From Hyphomicrobium sp. (GTDB lineage Bacteria > Pseudomonadota > Alphaproteobacteria > Rhizobiales > Hyphomicrobiaceae), in the NCBI GenBank assembly GCA_022841965.1, contig JALHQM010000001.1, forward strand, positions 67,868 through 131,867: a stretch of DNA of 64,000 nt, written 5' to 3'. A program made the translations under genes and the position numbers. The notes below the pieces were generated by a model. That model was not told the origin of the DNA. It made no database searches and saw only the letters and a program-made list of their open reading frames with translations. This document shows positions 44,240 to 53,388 of this stretch, piece by piece. Position 1 is the first letter of the stretch; each line of letters starts with the position of its first letter.

Positions 44240-45232
44240 TTAAGCCCCCTTTGAACCGCGTTTTCTCGAAAAGCGGGGTATGACGCGGATGTAGATGAGC
44301 TCACTGATGAGTTCGATGATCGTTTGCATCACGATGATCGCAGGCAAAAGCGGGATGCCACCCGGAATTGCGAAGGCCAGCGGCAAAACCACCAGAGAGT
44401 TCCGCGTTGCCGCGCTGAAGGCGACGGCACGTGCAGCGCCTGTTTCGGCCCGGAAGGCCCTTGCGACCAGCCAGCCCAACACGGGAGCGATAACGGCATA
44501 TGCGATGTAAATCGGAGCAGCCGATAGGGCGGCGCTGCTAGCCTCGCCTATCTGCGGCATGACCGCGGCGATTACCAAGAACAGTACCAGCGCCGTTGCC
44601 GGAACGGGAAGAACGCCGAGTATGTCAAACAGCTTGCGGCCTGCCGGAAAGCGCGCGCTTGCGTATTGAACCAGCGCCGCAAGGAGCAGCGGCACGGCAA
44701 TGAGCCAGACAAAGGCGTGGAGGAACGGTTCCGGCTGAACCAGATTTGCGGCATCGTCTCCCAGAAACAGCCCCAAATACACCGGCAATAAAAGCATTTG
44801 CAACAGAAGCAGGATCGGGGTCGATGCCAGCAAAGACCGCGCGTCACCCTGACCGAGATGGGTGAATGTCACGACGTAATCGATGCAGGGCGTCAGCAAA
44901 ACCAACATGATGGCAAGCCGCAGCATCGGTTCATCCGGCGCAAACCAGATGAGCCCCACGACAAGCATAGGCACGGCAATGAAGTTGGTGACCAAGAGCG
45001 CGGTGAGAAACCGGCCATTGCGGAAGGCTGCGGCCAACTCAACCAGCGGCACCTGAAGAAACGTCACGAACAGCATGAAGGCCAGAGCCGGATTGATTGA
45101 TGGCTCCAAAGCTGTGGTGGCCGGAATGGCACTGCTCGCTGCAACGGCGAGAAGGATTGCTGCGAAATAAATCCAGACCTGCCGATTCTCCAAAAATGAG
45201 CGCGACGTATCCAAAGTTTGATGTTCCCCCAT
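44240..45232 (-). CDS. SBF/ACR3-superfamily transporter
   Basis: 330 residues with about ten helices, of the bile acid:sodium symporter/arsenite ACR3 superfamily. It has NPALAFMLFVTFLQVPL, VLLTPCIDYVVTFTHLGQGDAR (a membrane Cys as in ACR3, with TPC) and FSAATRNSLVVLPLAFAIPGG in the crossover region. An arsenite exporter is one possibility; but no ars genes (arsR, arsC) are near, and relatives in metal islands are uncharacterised. Another inorganic or organic anion is possible. Confidence 0.75.
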   Translation of the reverse strand: MGEHQTLDTSRSFLENRQVWIYFAAILLAVAASSAIPATTALEPSINPALAFMLFVTFLQVPLVELAAAFRNGRFLTALLVTNFIAVPMLVVGLIWFAPDEPMLRLAIMLVLLTPCIDYVVTFTHLGQGDARSLLASTPILLLLQMLLLPVYLGLFLGDDAANLVQPEPFLHAFVWLIAVPLLLAALVQYASARFPAGRKLFDILGVLPVPATALVLFLVIAAVMPQIGEASSAALSAAPIYIAYAVIAPVLGWLVARAFRAETGAARAVAFSAATRNSLVVLPLAFAIPGGIPLLPAIIVMQTIIELISELIYIRVIPRFSRKRGSKGA

Positions 45233-45382
45233 AAGCCCTTATTGACTCTGACGGATTGACTGTTCGTTGTCGAGCAGACGGGCGTCCCACTCACTTCGTT
45301 CGGGGTCAGGCTCTCGCGAGCCGAGCCCGCGCGTGCAGGGCGGTCTCGGCCCTTTGGGCTTGGATCGTTGCCGCTCCGTGTT

Positions 45383-45514
45383 TCAAGGGCGCGGCACCTC
45401 CCGGCCATGCGCCCAGTCCGACGGGGCCACGGATACGGCGATAGCCATAAAGAGCGCCAAGGCCGCCAGCACGCCGGGTTCTGAGAGCTCAAGTAGAAAC
45501 AGACAAATGGTCAT
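45383..45514 (-). CDS. 43-residue membrane peptide
   Basis: ATG at 45514 has AAAGGA 8 bases upstream. It reads MTICLFLLELSEPG, a helix (VLAALALFMAIAVSVA) and a polar end (PSDWAHGREVPRP). No known family. It lies between the frameshifted DUF305 gene and the SBF transporter gene on the same strand; the 150 bases after it show no gene. Confidence 0.45.
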   Translation of the reverse strand: MTICLFLLELSEPGVLAALALFMAIAVSVAPSDWAHGREVPRP

Positions 45515-45555
45515 TGCGGTATCCTTTTGTGTCGTTTAATGGCCTCCGGAGCGCG

Positions 45556-45953
45556 CTACTTCGCGCGCTTGGCGAGCCAGTCCTTCATGAAGACGATTCC
45601 CTTATCCTGCGCGGCGATGATCTCCTCCGCGAGATTGCGCGCTCAGGGTCTTTCCCGTATTTCAGAAGCACCTGGGCCATATCGATTGCTCCCTGATGAT
45701 GCGGGATCATTCCAGCCACAAAATCCACATCGGCATCGCCTGTGAATGTGATGCTCATGTCCTTGTGCATCTTGGCGTTGACCTCGGCGAAGGCCGCTGC
45801 AGATTCGCTTTTCGGAGCCGCGTCAGACATGTTGCCGTGCATCTCATGCATGCCCTTCATGTCATGCATGTCGTGGCCCTTGCCTTCTTCAGCGTTCGCG
45901 GGAGCGCTCAGCAAAAGAAGCCCAAGTGCGAGTGATTTTGTTGTGCGGTTCAT
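45556..45953 (-). pseudogene. DUF305 protein gene with a frameshift
   Basis: Signal peptide (LALGLLLLSAPANA), a His/Met region (GHDMHDMKGMHEMHGNM) and the DUF305 start DADVDFVAGMIPHHQGAIDMAQVLLKYGKDPE are intact. Then the frame shifts near 45641 into an Arg/Ser-rich end that stops at 45585. In the next frame the normal family end continues (RNLAEEIIAAQDKGIVFMKDWLAKRAK, stop 45556). One inserted or deleted base restores the full domain. A real mutation or a sequencing error; copies at 8169 and 18504 are intact. Confidence 0.8.
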
Positions 45954-46176
45954 TGTGATGTCTTTTTTGTCTTGATTTGTGAGGGTCTGCGCGAGATCGC
46001 TGTCGCTGCCAGCCCGCCTGCGATGTAGAACGCGCTCGCTGAATGCCGGTTAGATCAGCCAAAGCGGATCTCATCCGCTGGCGACATCGATCATATGTGC
46101 AGACATTGGGTGCCAGCGCGGCTTAAGGCCGACGGGCTGCGCACCCCATAGGCTCCCGGGCTTGCCGGAGCCGGAT

Positions 46177-46690
46177 TTACGCCTTGGGTGGGCGGTCTAA
46201 ACCGAAGATGATATCCGGATAAATCAAACCCTGACCGGGCATCTGAAAACGTGCCTGACGCTGATCGCCAGTCCACCACGTATGATCCTGAGGCAATGCG
46301 CCTGCGCAGCAGTGACCGGCCATGCCGCAGGATGAGAGGCTCTGACAGCAGCAAGCGTCCGGGATGCAATCGGTCGATCTGTGTGATTGATCGCTGGTTA
46401 CGGACGCAACCTTGCTGGTTGCACGTCCGGCAGTCTCAGTTGGATCGAGTTTGCAGCGCGGGATGCCGTCAGTTTTTCCGCATCGGCAGTGGTCATAACG
46501 CGCGATGGACCTTGTGGCGGGAGTAAGCGCGCCGCCTCAATACTTGGAACCGATGCGTGAACATGGCCTGCATGGGCAAGCGCGTTCGCAAGTCCGCCGA
46601 AGATAATGGTGACCAGTACAGCAGGCGCGGCCAGGGACAGGATCAGGCTAGCACGTCGCCCTTTCAGTTGCGTTCTTTGATACTCAATCC
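46177..46690 (-). pseudogene. Decayed Cys/His-rich secreted metal-binding protein gene
   Basis: Two minus-strand frames join into one plausible protein. The first (about 46690 to TAA at 46398-46400) carries a signal-like segment (SLILSLAAPAVLVTIIFGGLANALAHAGHVHA, quoted in part) and LRLPDVQPARLRP. The second, ending TAA at 46177-46179, carries STDCIPDACCCQSLSSCGMAGHCCAGAL and the end LIYPDIIFGLDRPPKA. No start codon opens the first frame and a shift separates the two near 46400, so it is broken. Intact relatives are periplasmic Cys-rich proteins in copper loci. Confidence 0.5.
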
Positions 46691-46719
46691 GGATCTGATT
46701 AACATTTTAGCAAATTGGC

Positions 46720-46995
46720 CTACCGATTGGAACGCTCGATGACATCCATCAGTTCGGCCACTTTCTTGCTTTGTTCAGCCGCATTGCCACTCGCCATTGC
46801 ATGAGCGATACAATGGCTGACATGATCTTTCAGGACGGCTTCCTCGACCTTACGCAGTGCCGCGCGAATGGCGGCGATCTGTGTGAGCAGATCGATGCAG
46901 TACCGCTTCTCTTCAATCATCCGCGAAACGCCGCGTACCTGACCTTCGATCTTGCCGAGGCGCTTCACGCAGAACTCTGCCGTCTCATTTTTCAT
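46720..46995 (-). CDS. csoR: CsoR-family copper-sensing repressor
   Basis: 91 residues, all-helical DUF156/CsoR fold. The Cu(I) ligands Cys33, His58 and Cys62 have the spacing of CsoR (C-x24-H-x3-C), in RYCIDLLTQ and [10 protein letters not shown]. Apo-CsoR binds operators with G-tracts and lets go when it binds Cu(I). Divergent from the copper ATPase with two operator-like palindromes between the genes, so it should repress both. A nickel or formaldehyde sensor of the same family would need different ligands. Confidence 0.9.
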   Translation of the reverse strand: MKNETAEFCVKRLGKIEGQVRGVSRMIEEKRYCIDLLTQIAAIRAALRKVEEAVLKDHVSHCIAHAMASGNAAEQSKKVAELMDVIERSNR

Positions 46996-47005
46996 GCTTG
47001 ACTGC

Positions 47006-47057
47006 TACCCATACCGGGTGTAGGTGTCAAGATGAAACTTATACCCCCACCGGGTAT
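47006..47057. promoter_or_regulatory. Two CsoR-type operators upstream of the copper ATPase
   Basis: ATACCC-CCACC-GGGTAT at 47041-47057 is a perfect 6-bp palindrome with a 5-base centre, and a weaker copy, TACCCATACCGGGTGTA, lies at 47006-47022. Such GC-tract palindromes are typical of CsoR. They lie between csoR (start 46995, minus) and the ATPase (start 47073, plus), 35 bases apart. Confidence 0.7.
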
Positions 47058-47072
47058 CAGGAGAGCCCACGT

Positions 47073-49463
47073 ATGGACGATAAATATACTCATTCAAGCC
47101 CCGTCTCCTCTTCGCCCGGTTGCTGTGGCCAACATGGCCCTGGTCATAAAGACGAAAGACCCAAAGGTTCTGGGGGCAGCGATGCCGTGCGCGATCCTGT
47201 CTGCGGCATGGAGGTTGACCCGCACACGGCCAAGCACCGCGCAGAGCACGGCGGCCACCCGTATTATTTTTGCTCGGACGGGTGCCGGACGAAGTTTGTG
47301 GCTGATCCGGCAACCTATCTCACCGAACGCGCACCGCCGCCTGTTATCGAAGGGGCGATCTATACCTGCCCCATGCATCCTGAAGTGCGACAGGTGGGGC
47401 CGGGTTCTTGCCCGATCTGCGGGATGGCGCTGGAGCCGGAACTGGCCAGCGCCGAGACTGGCCCCAATCCTGAACTCGCCGATATGAGCCGTCGGTTCTG
47501 GATTGGCTTGATCCTGACGCTCCCTGTGTTCGCGCTGGAGATGGGCGGCCATCTCACGGGCCTGCATCAGTGGTTGGGTCAACAAACCTCGAACTGGCTT
47601 CAATTCGCTCTGGCGACTCCCGTCGTCCTCTGGGCTGGCTGGCCGTTTTTCGAGCGGGGCTGGGCCTCGCTCATCACGCGCAACCTCAACATGTTCACGC
47701 TCATTTCTATGGGCACGGGTGTGGCCTGGCTTTACAGCGTCATTGCGACGGCCTTTCCGGGGATATTCCCCGCAGAGCTGCGTGGTCCAGATGGAGCCAT
47801 TTCCGTCTATTTCGAAGCCGCCGCCGTCATTACCGTTTTGGTGCTGCTTGGTCAGGTTCTGGAATTGAGGGCACGCGAGCAGACCAGCGGCGCGATCAAG
47901 GCGCTCCTCGATCTTTCGCCCAAAACCGCGCGCCGCATTGCCGAGGATGGCAGCGAAGCCGATATCAGTCTCGATCAGGTGCATGTGGGCGACAAACTTC
48001 GCGTCCGTCCCGGTGAGCGCGTGCCGCTCGATGGGCAGATTATCGATGGTCGCAGCGCCATCGACGAGTCAATGATCACAGGCGAGTCGATGCCTTTGAC
48101 GAAATCCGCAGGTGATAAGGTCATTGGCGGGACCATGAACCAATCCGGGGGCTTTGTGATGCGAGCCGATAAAATCGGCCGCGATACCATGCTCTCCCAA
48201 ATCGTTCAGATGGTTTCGCAAGCCCAGCGGAGCCGTGCGCCGATCCAGCGTCTTGCCGATCAGGTGTCCGGCTGGTTCGTTCCGGCTGTGATCGCGATTG
48301 CCCTGTTGGCCTTCGCAGCTTGGTCTATCTGGGGGCCTGATCCGAAGCTGACCTATGGCTTGATTGCGGCGGTCTCCGTGCTGATCATCGCGTGCCCCTG
48401 TGCGCTTGGGCTTGCTACGCCCATGTCTATCATGGTGGGTGTGGGGCGAGGCGCTGAGCATGGCGTCCTGATCAAGAACGCCGAAGCGCTCGAACGGATG
48501 GAAAAGGTCGATACGCTGGTCGTCGATAAGACCGGCACGCTCACAGAAGGCAAGCCGCGTGTTGTGGCGATTCGTGCCATTGGCACGACCGTAGAAGACG
48601 AACTCCTTCGTCTGGCCGCGAGTCTTGAGCGATCAAGCGAGCATCCGCTGGCTGATGCCATCGTCCGCGAAGCGCAGAGCCGCTCGCTTGCACTGTCGGA
48701 AGCCAAGGATTTTGACTCCCCTCTCGGCAAGGGCGCGTTTGGCGTAGTGGATGGCCGCCGGGTCGCCATCGGCAATAAGCGATTGATGGACGACCAAGGC
48801 ATTACCATCGGAGACCTTGTGAACGAGGCTGAAAAACTGCGTGGCGAAGGCGCGACTGCGATCTACGTGGCCGTGGACGGGGTGGCGAGCGGCATCATAG
48901 CAATTGCCGACCCGATCAAGGACTCGACGCCTACGGCGATCAAGGCTCTGCAAGCGGCCGGTGTGCATGTGGTGATGCTGACGGGTGATAATGCTACCAC
49001 GGCGCGTGCCGTTGCCGGAAAGCTCGGGATCGCCGATGTCGAAGCCGAAGTCCTTCCCGAAGACAAGAGCCGCATCGTCGAGACGCTGCGCGCGCAAGGC
49101 CGTATCGTGGCTATGGCCGGTGATGGTGTGAATGATGCGCCGGCGCTGGCTGCCGCCGATGTTGGTATCGCTATGGGGACTGGGACCGATGTCGCGATGG
49201 AAAGCGCCGGCATCACGCTGCTGAAAGGCGATTTGATAGGCATCGTGCGCGCCCGCCATCTTTCGACAGCAACTATGGCCAATATCCGTCAGAATCTGTT
49301 CTTCGCCTTCGCTTACAATGCGGCGGGCGTCCCTATTGCTGCCGGCGTGCTCTACCCGGTCTTTGGCATACTTCTCTCGCCGATCATCGCGGCGGCGGCC
49401 ATGGCGCTCTCGTCCGTGAGCGTTGTCGGCAATGCCTTACAGCTAAGGCGCGCTGCCTTGTGA
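47073..49463 (+). CDS. copA: Copper-exporting P1B-1 ATPase with YHS and heavy-metal-binding domains
   Basis: 796 residues from ATG 47073 with GGAG 9 bases upstream. Order: CCGQHGPGH, a YHS domain ([10 protein letters not shown] at 41-50, YYFCSDGC), a heavy-metal-binding domain ([22 protein letters not shown]), eight helices, TGES, the CPC site Cys441-Pro-Cys443, [21 protein letters not shown] and [13 protein letters not shown] indicates Cu(I) export to the periplasm. Controlled by the adjacent csoR. It is the most complete copper ATPase of the window. Confidence 0.94.
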   Translation: MDDKYTHSSPVSSSPGCCGQHGPGHKDERPKGSGGSDAVRDPVCGMEVDPHTAKHRAEHGGHPYYFCSDGCRTKFVADPATYLTERAPPPVIEGAIYTCPMHPEVRQVGPGSCPICGMALEPELASAETGPNPELADMSRRFWIGLILTLPVFALEMGGHLTGLHQWLGQQTSNWLQFALATPVVLWAGWPFFERGWASLITRNLNMFTLISMGTGVAWLYSVIATAFPGIFPAELRGPDGAISVYFEAAAVITVLVLLGQVLELRAREQTSGAIKALLDLSPKTARRIAEDGSEADISLDQVHVGDKLRVRPGERVPLDGQIIDGRSAIDESMITGESMPLTKSAGDKVIGGTMNQSGGFVMRADKIGRDTMLSQIVQMVSQAQRSRAPIQRLADQVSGWFVPAVIAIALLAFAAWSIWGPDPKLTYGLIAAVSVLIIACPCALGLATPMSIMVGVGRGAEHGVLIKNAEALERMEKVDTLVVDKTGTLTEGKPRVVAIRAIGTTVEDELLRLAASLERSSEHPLADAIVREAQSRSLALSEAKDFDSPLGKGAFGVVDGRRVAIGNKRLMDDQGITIGDLVNEAEKLRGEGATAIYVAVDGVASGIIAIADPIKDSTPTAIKALQAAGVHVVMLTGDNATTARAVAGKLGIADVEAEVLPEDKSRIVETLRAQGRIVAMAGDGVNDAPALAAADVGIAMGTGTDVAMESAGITLLKGDLIGIVRARHLSTATMANIRQNLFFAFAYNAAGVPIAAGVLYPVFGILLSPIIAAAAMALSSVSVVGNALQLRRAAL

Positions 49464-50100
49464 GCCGATCATTCACGCTCATTCGACTTTATTGAGCAAG
49501 CCAATTGCACCTGGCGTAAGCGGTTATCTATCGGCATCGCCAGCCTTTGCCTCGGGGAAAAATGGACACTGAGATGCGCAGCGCTCAGCAATCCTGGAAT
49601 GATGTAACCTCGGGGCGCACAGACCCGGTAGGACGGTCTGTAAGACAGATGGAGGCTCGTTGGGGGGATCGCCGTCGATCAGCGCGGGCCGGTAGCCGGT
49701 TTGGATCGCGGTAGGCTCTGAGTAACCTCTTCGCGGCGGTCTCGGCATGAATCGCGGCCAGGAGACCCGATCGCAGCGTGCTCGAATTCGGCGCTCACGA
49801 TGAAACTCATGCTGCTAAAGCCGCGGGCCTTTATCGACATGGGTGGCATTCGGGCTGATCTCGCAGCACTGCCTCTCGTCTAGCGGCAACGATCGTGACC
49901 CGCATGGGCCGAGACGCGCCCCCGCGGCTTGGTCGCGCTCTCTCGCGCGATAGAGCGTGGCCCGGCCCTGACCGGGTGCCGCCCGTCACGGAGAACATTC
50001 GCGCGCAAGACCGGTCATCTGCGACGGGGTGAAACCATTGATGTAAGGGGGCCTCCCGCACAACATCGGACGGAGAGGTATCGCAGACCAGGAGCCCGCT
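49464..50100. other. Gene-poor junction between the metal island and the plasmid backbone
   Basis: No frame here has a good ribosome site and recognisable content. There is a weak hairpin around CAGACC...GGTCTG near 49600-49625. The change in gene content (metal resistance to plasmid functions) occurs here, so an old recombination boundary is possible, but no terminal repeat is seen. Confidence 0.4.
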
Positions 50101-50586
50101 ATGACCCATCACAACCGTCCCGCACGCGAGGTGGATTTCGGACGCATGCTCGATGTTCTGCGGCCGCTGGCTGATCAGGGAAGTCGGGTTTGGCGCCACG
50201 CGTTGGCGCTCCATGGTTGTCCGGCAAAAGCCAAAGTGGATTTGCGGCAAAGGGCGAAGGTCAGCGCGGAGGTCGCGGCAGAGCTGGCGCTGGGCCGGCC
50301 GTCCGGCTGTCTTGGCGTCTGCGAGTCGGGGGAAGAGGAGCGGCCCACACGGCGCCCCAGCGTATTGTGCAGCGAGCGCCTCAGCGGAGAGGTCAGCATC
50401 CCCGGATGGAGCGTGGATCTGGAGCGCGTGCTCGCCGTGGAGGCCGCCCGCCTCTACGGCATGCTGGTGGTCGCTCTGGAATGCCGCGAATGCGCCTATG
50501 TTTGGATGCTCGACATGATCCAGGCTTGCGCTCCGGGCGCTCCTGATTGGTGCTGCCAGCAGGATGGACCGCCGCGCGACGCGTAA
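50101..50586 (+). CDS. Hypothetical protein, plasmid cargo
   Basis: 161 residues; CAGGAG lies 6 bases before the ATG. Soluble, with an Ala/Glu/Arg-rich middle (KVSAEVAAELALGRPSG) and a C-terminal part containing ECRECAYVWMLDMIQACAPGAPDWCCQQ, with five Cys. No domain recognised. The plus-strand gene order 50101, 50639, hipB, hipA suggests a common cargo block. Confidence 0.55.
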   Translation: MTHHNRPAREVDFGRMLDVLRPLADQGSRVWRHALALHGCPAKAKVDLRQRAKVSAEVAAELALGRPSGCLGVCESGEEERPTRRPSVLCSERLSGEVSIPGWSVDLERVLAVEAARLYGMLVVALECRECAYVWMLDMIQACAPGAPDWCCQQDGPPRDA

Positions 50587-50638
50587 GTGTCACACAAAAA
50601 CCGATCGGTCACTCAAACCCTTCAGGAGCGGATCCACC

Positions 50639-51004
50639 ATGGACAGGTTCTCGCAAGCCTTCAGCATGGCCTATGAGCAGCGCCGCCAACATCCCGCAGT
50701 GGCAAGCACGCTAGCGCGGTTCAATGAGAGTCTCCCCGGTCTCGAAGACCATGCCGAGCGCGTGCTCGTCGCCTGCTCGCTGAGCTTCAACGGGTATGGG
50801 CCGGATGAAGACCTCATCCCGCCGGTCTCCTATCTGCTGGACCGGGTTCAGGCGGGAAGCTGGCTTCCCCTGCTCCTGAGCGCCATTGAAACCGCACCGG
50901 GTCTTGATCCGAGTGAGCGCCAGGCCATGGTGGGCGCCTATCTGATCGTCGAGACCATGCTCTTCGCGGACGAGCTCCGCGGATCGCACATCCATACGCT
51001 ATAG
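50639..51004 (+). CDS. Hypothetical helical protein upstream of hipBA
   Basis: 121 residues; AGGAG lies 10 bases before the ATG. Predicted mostly helical, e.g. FSQAFSMAYEQRRQHPAVASTLARF and ERQAMVGAYLIVETMLFADELRG. No domain recognised. Its last codons and stop lie inside the first of the four hipBA operators, so HipB occupying that site would touch this gene's end. Confidence 0.55.
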   Translation: MDRFSQAFSMAYEQRRQHPAVASTLARFNESLPGLEDHAERVLVACSLSFNGYGPDEDLIPPVSYLLDRVQAGSWLPLLLSAIETAPGLDPSERQAMVGAYLIVETMLFADELRGSHIHTL

Positions 51005-51090
51005 CGTTTAAATGTATTCGATACGCTATCGCGTATGCCACGTCAAAATACGCCAAAGCGTATATTGACAATCTATACGCTATAGCGTAT
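50994..51090. promoter_or_regulatory. Four 16-bp palindromic operators of hipBA, 27-bp spacing
   Basis: Palindromes of consensus ATACGC-TATA-GCGTAT at 50994-51009, 51021-51036, 51048-51063 and 51075-51090. Starts are exactly 27 bases apart. The fourth is perfect; the others have one to a few changes, mainly in the centre. The last ends 9 bases before the hipB ATG. Expected role: autorepression by HipB/HipBA. Confidence 0.85.
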
Positions 51091-51099
51091 GCTAATTTC

Positions 51100-51351
51100 A
51101 TGAAACAGATCGTACGAACAGCTCCGCAAATGGGTGAGGCGCTGCGCCGGATTCGGCGGGCCGGCCAGCTGACCCAGGCCGAACTTGGCCAGAAAATGGG
51201 GGTGCGGCAGGCCACAGTCTCCCGTTTGGAAGCCGGAGAGCGCGGCACGGAGCTCGGCACACTCATGGATGCCTTGGCGGCCATGAACCTCGAGCTCGTC
51301 ATCCGCCCGCGCGCCCAAGGACAGGGATCGGATTTTGAGGACCTCTTCTGA
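51100..51351 (+). CDS. hipB: HipB-like antitoxin (XRE/Cro HTH)
   Basis: 83 residues. The HTH domain is MGEALRRIRRAGQLTQAELGQKMGVRQATVSRLEAGERG (quoted in part), then a short C-terminal strand (LELVIRP). It neutralises HipA and represses the operon. The stop overlaps the hipA start by one base (TGATG). The four phased palindromes upstream are its presumed targets. Confidence 0.88.
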   Translation: MKQIVRTAPQMGEALRRIRRAGQLTQAELGQKMGVRQATVSRLEAGERGTELGTLMDALAAMNLELVIRPRAQGQGSDFEDLF

Positions 51352-52679
51352 TGGCCCGGCCGCGTAAATCAGGGCTGCTGGCCGTGTGGCTGAATGGGAA
51401 GCGCGTCGGAACTCTGCGGCGCGCCTCCAGCGGTGCGATCGATTTCCAGTACGACCCGGACTGGCTGGCCTGGGAGAATGCGATCCCGGTCTCGCTCTCC
51501 ATGCCGCTGCGCGAGGACCGCTTTATCGGCGACCCCGTGCTCGCCGTCTTCGACAATCTGCTGCCCGACAATGAGGGCATCCGCAAACAGGTCGCGGAGA
51601 AGACGGGCGCTGCCGGCGATGATGCCTACAGCCTTCTCGCCACGCTGGGCCGCGACTGCATCGGGGCGCTGCAGTTTCTCCCCGACGGTGAAGACCCAGG
51701 GCCAGCGGGCGCCATCAACGGCCGCGCGGTCACGGATAAGGAGATTGAGAAGATCCTGGTCAATCTGGCCCGCAACCCGCTGGGGCTCAGTGAAGATCAG
51801 GAGTTTCGGATCTCAATTGCCGGCGCACAGGAAAAGACAGCGCTGCTGTTCTGGAAGGGGCGCTGGCATGTGCCGCACGGATCGACGCCGACCACCCACA
51901 TCCTTAAGCCGCAGATTGGCAAGCTTAAAGACGGGATCGATATGTCCCGCAGCGTTGAGAACGAACATCTGTGCCTCAAGATTGTCGCGGCCTTGGGACT
52001 GCCGGCCGCCACATCACAGATCAAGGATTTCGGCAAAGAGCGCGTGATTGTCATCGAACGCTTCGACCGGCTCTGGGCCAGGGATGGCCGCCTCTTGCGC
52101 CTGCCGCAGGAAGATATGTGTCAGGCTCTCTCAGTGCCGCCCTCGCGCAAATACGAATCCGAAGGCGGCCCGGGCATACCGGCCATAGCAAACATCCTCA
52201 AAGGCAGCGATCAGGCCGAGGCCGACCGGCTGATTTTCTTCAAAGCCCAGATCGTGTTCTGGCTGCTGGCCGCCATTGACGGACATGCCAAGAATTTCAG
52301 TATCAAGCTTGCGCCGCAGCAGCGATTCAAGCTCAGCCCCCTCTATGACGTCATGTCGGTCCAGTTGGCGCTCGACAGGAAGCAGATCCAGCACAACAAG
52401 GTGAAGATGGCGATGGCCGTCGGCAACACGCGCCATTACATCCTCAAGACCATCGCGCCGCGGCATTTCATGGAAACGGCGAAAGCCTGCGGCCTGCCGG
52501 AAAGCGCGATCCGGCAGATGATGGAAGAACTCGCCGATACGGCTCTTGGGAAGATCATCGAGACGCTGGATGCCATGCCTAAGGATATGCCGGGCGATCT
52601 GATGGCAAGCATTGCCGATGGTGCGGCGAGCCGTCTCGAACGGATTGGTTTGATGCTCAAGGCCGATGCAGCGGCCTGA
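51351..52679 (+). CDS. hipA: HipA-like Ser/Thr kinase toxin
   Basis: 442 residues, full length. HipA toxins phosphorylate a translation factor (GltX in E. coli), halting growth; stress and persistence are associated. An N-terminal beta-sandwich (VWLNGKRVGTLRR) precedes a Gly-rich loop near 156 (SIAGAQEKTALL) and the catalytic D310 in IDGHAKNFSI, which corresponds to Asp309 of E. coli HipA. All kinase residues look intact, so the toxin is probably active. Serves plasmid stability or stress response. Confidence 0.92.
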   Translation: MARPRKSGLLAVWLNGKRVGTLRRASSGAIDFQYDPDWLAWENAIPVSLSMPLREDRFIGDPVLAVFDNLLPDNEGIRKQVAEKTGAAGDDAYSLLATLGRDCIGALQFLPDGEDPGPAGAINGRAVTDKEIEKILVNLARNPLGLSEDQEFRISIAGAQEKTALLFWKGRWHVPHGSTPTTHILKPQIGKLKDGIDMSRSVENEHLCLKIVAALGLPAATSQIKDFGKERVIVIERFDRLWARDGRLLRLPQEDMCQALSVPPSRKYESEGGPGIPAIANILKGSDQAEADRLIFFKAQIVFWLLAAIDGHAKNFSIKLAPQQRFKLSPLYDVMSVQLALDRKQIQHNKVKMAMAVGNTRHYILKTIAPRHFMETAKACGLPESAIRQMMEELADTALGKIIETLDAMPKDMPGDLMASIADGAASRLERIGLMLKADAAA

Positions 52680-52767
52680 CAGGCGCCATCAAAGAATGTC
52701 GGGATAAGTTAAACGCCCGCTGAGGCAGAGACTTCGCGCAGCGAGCCCGGCGCATCATTCTCAGCAC

Positions 52768-53196
52768 ATGGTTTTGCGTCTGATCATCCCTCTTGCCTGT
52801 GTCGTCATTCGCTCCCACTGGTCTGAGCCACTCTTAGCCGAACATCCGTCGCATGCGACGATGGTCCTTAAGCCCATCATTGATGGCGACACCTTCGTCG
52901 CCTCAGGGCTCAAAATCGGTCTGTGGGGCAGTGATGCGCCGGAGCGCGGTGAGCCGCTCTATCAGCATAGCCGGCTGGTCCTGGAGCAGAGTCTCCAGAG
53001 TGGAGAGCTCAGCTGCGTGTCTGTGGACCGTGACCGTTACGCCCGCGTCGTCATGCAGTCCCGCAGCGATGAGGCCGATATTGGCGCGCTCATGGTGCGG
53101 GCTGGGTTTGCCCGGGACTACGCGCGCTACTCCAAAGGCTTCTATGCCGAGGAGCAAGACGCAGCCCAAAGCGCGGGCGCTGGACTCTGGAACTAG
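52768..53196 (+). CDS. Staphylococcal-nuclease-like secreted nuclease
   Basis: 142 residues; hydrophobic N-terminus (LIIPLACVVIRS) suggests export. The thermonuclease core: VLKPIIDGDTFVASG, GLWGSDAPERGE (with the first catalytic Arg/Glu region), VDRDRYARVVM and AGFARDYARYSKGFYAEEQDAA. The usual third catalytic Arg lies in DRYARVV. Small plasmid-borne copies are common in Alphaproteobacteria; they may process DNA in transfer or feeding. Confidence 0.82.
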   Translation: MVLRLIIPLACVVIRSHWSEPLLAEHPSHATMVLKPIIDGDTFVASGLKIGLWGSDAPERGEPLYQHSRLVLEQSLQSGELSCVSVDRDRYARVVMQSRSDEADIGALMVRAGFARDYARYSKGFYAEEQDAAQSAGAGLWN

Positions 53197-53388
53197 CACG
53201 GCAGCCCAAGATATCTCTAATCGGCTACGCGCAGCGCAAAGACATTTGCAGGCCACACGGGCACAGATGCGCTGATCTCCGGCCAATCGCAGTGAGGCTA
53301 CAATCTTGTGGGCCCTCTGGCCTCGTCCTCATCTTCCCAAACATCCTCCGCTGCTACGGCGCGGACGGTTTGGCAGGGAGATGGCATC

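Noticed and set aside
47094-49259. Long minus-strand frames across the copper ATPase
   Set aside because: Shadows of a strongly supported gene; they show no recognisable domain.
49831-50250. 139-residue minus-strand frame at the plasmid junction
   Set aside because: It overlaps the better supported gene at 50101, lacks a ribosome site and has no recognised motif.
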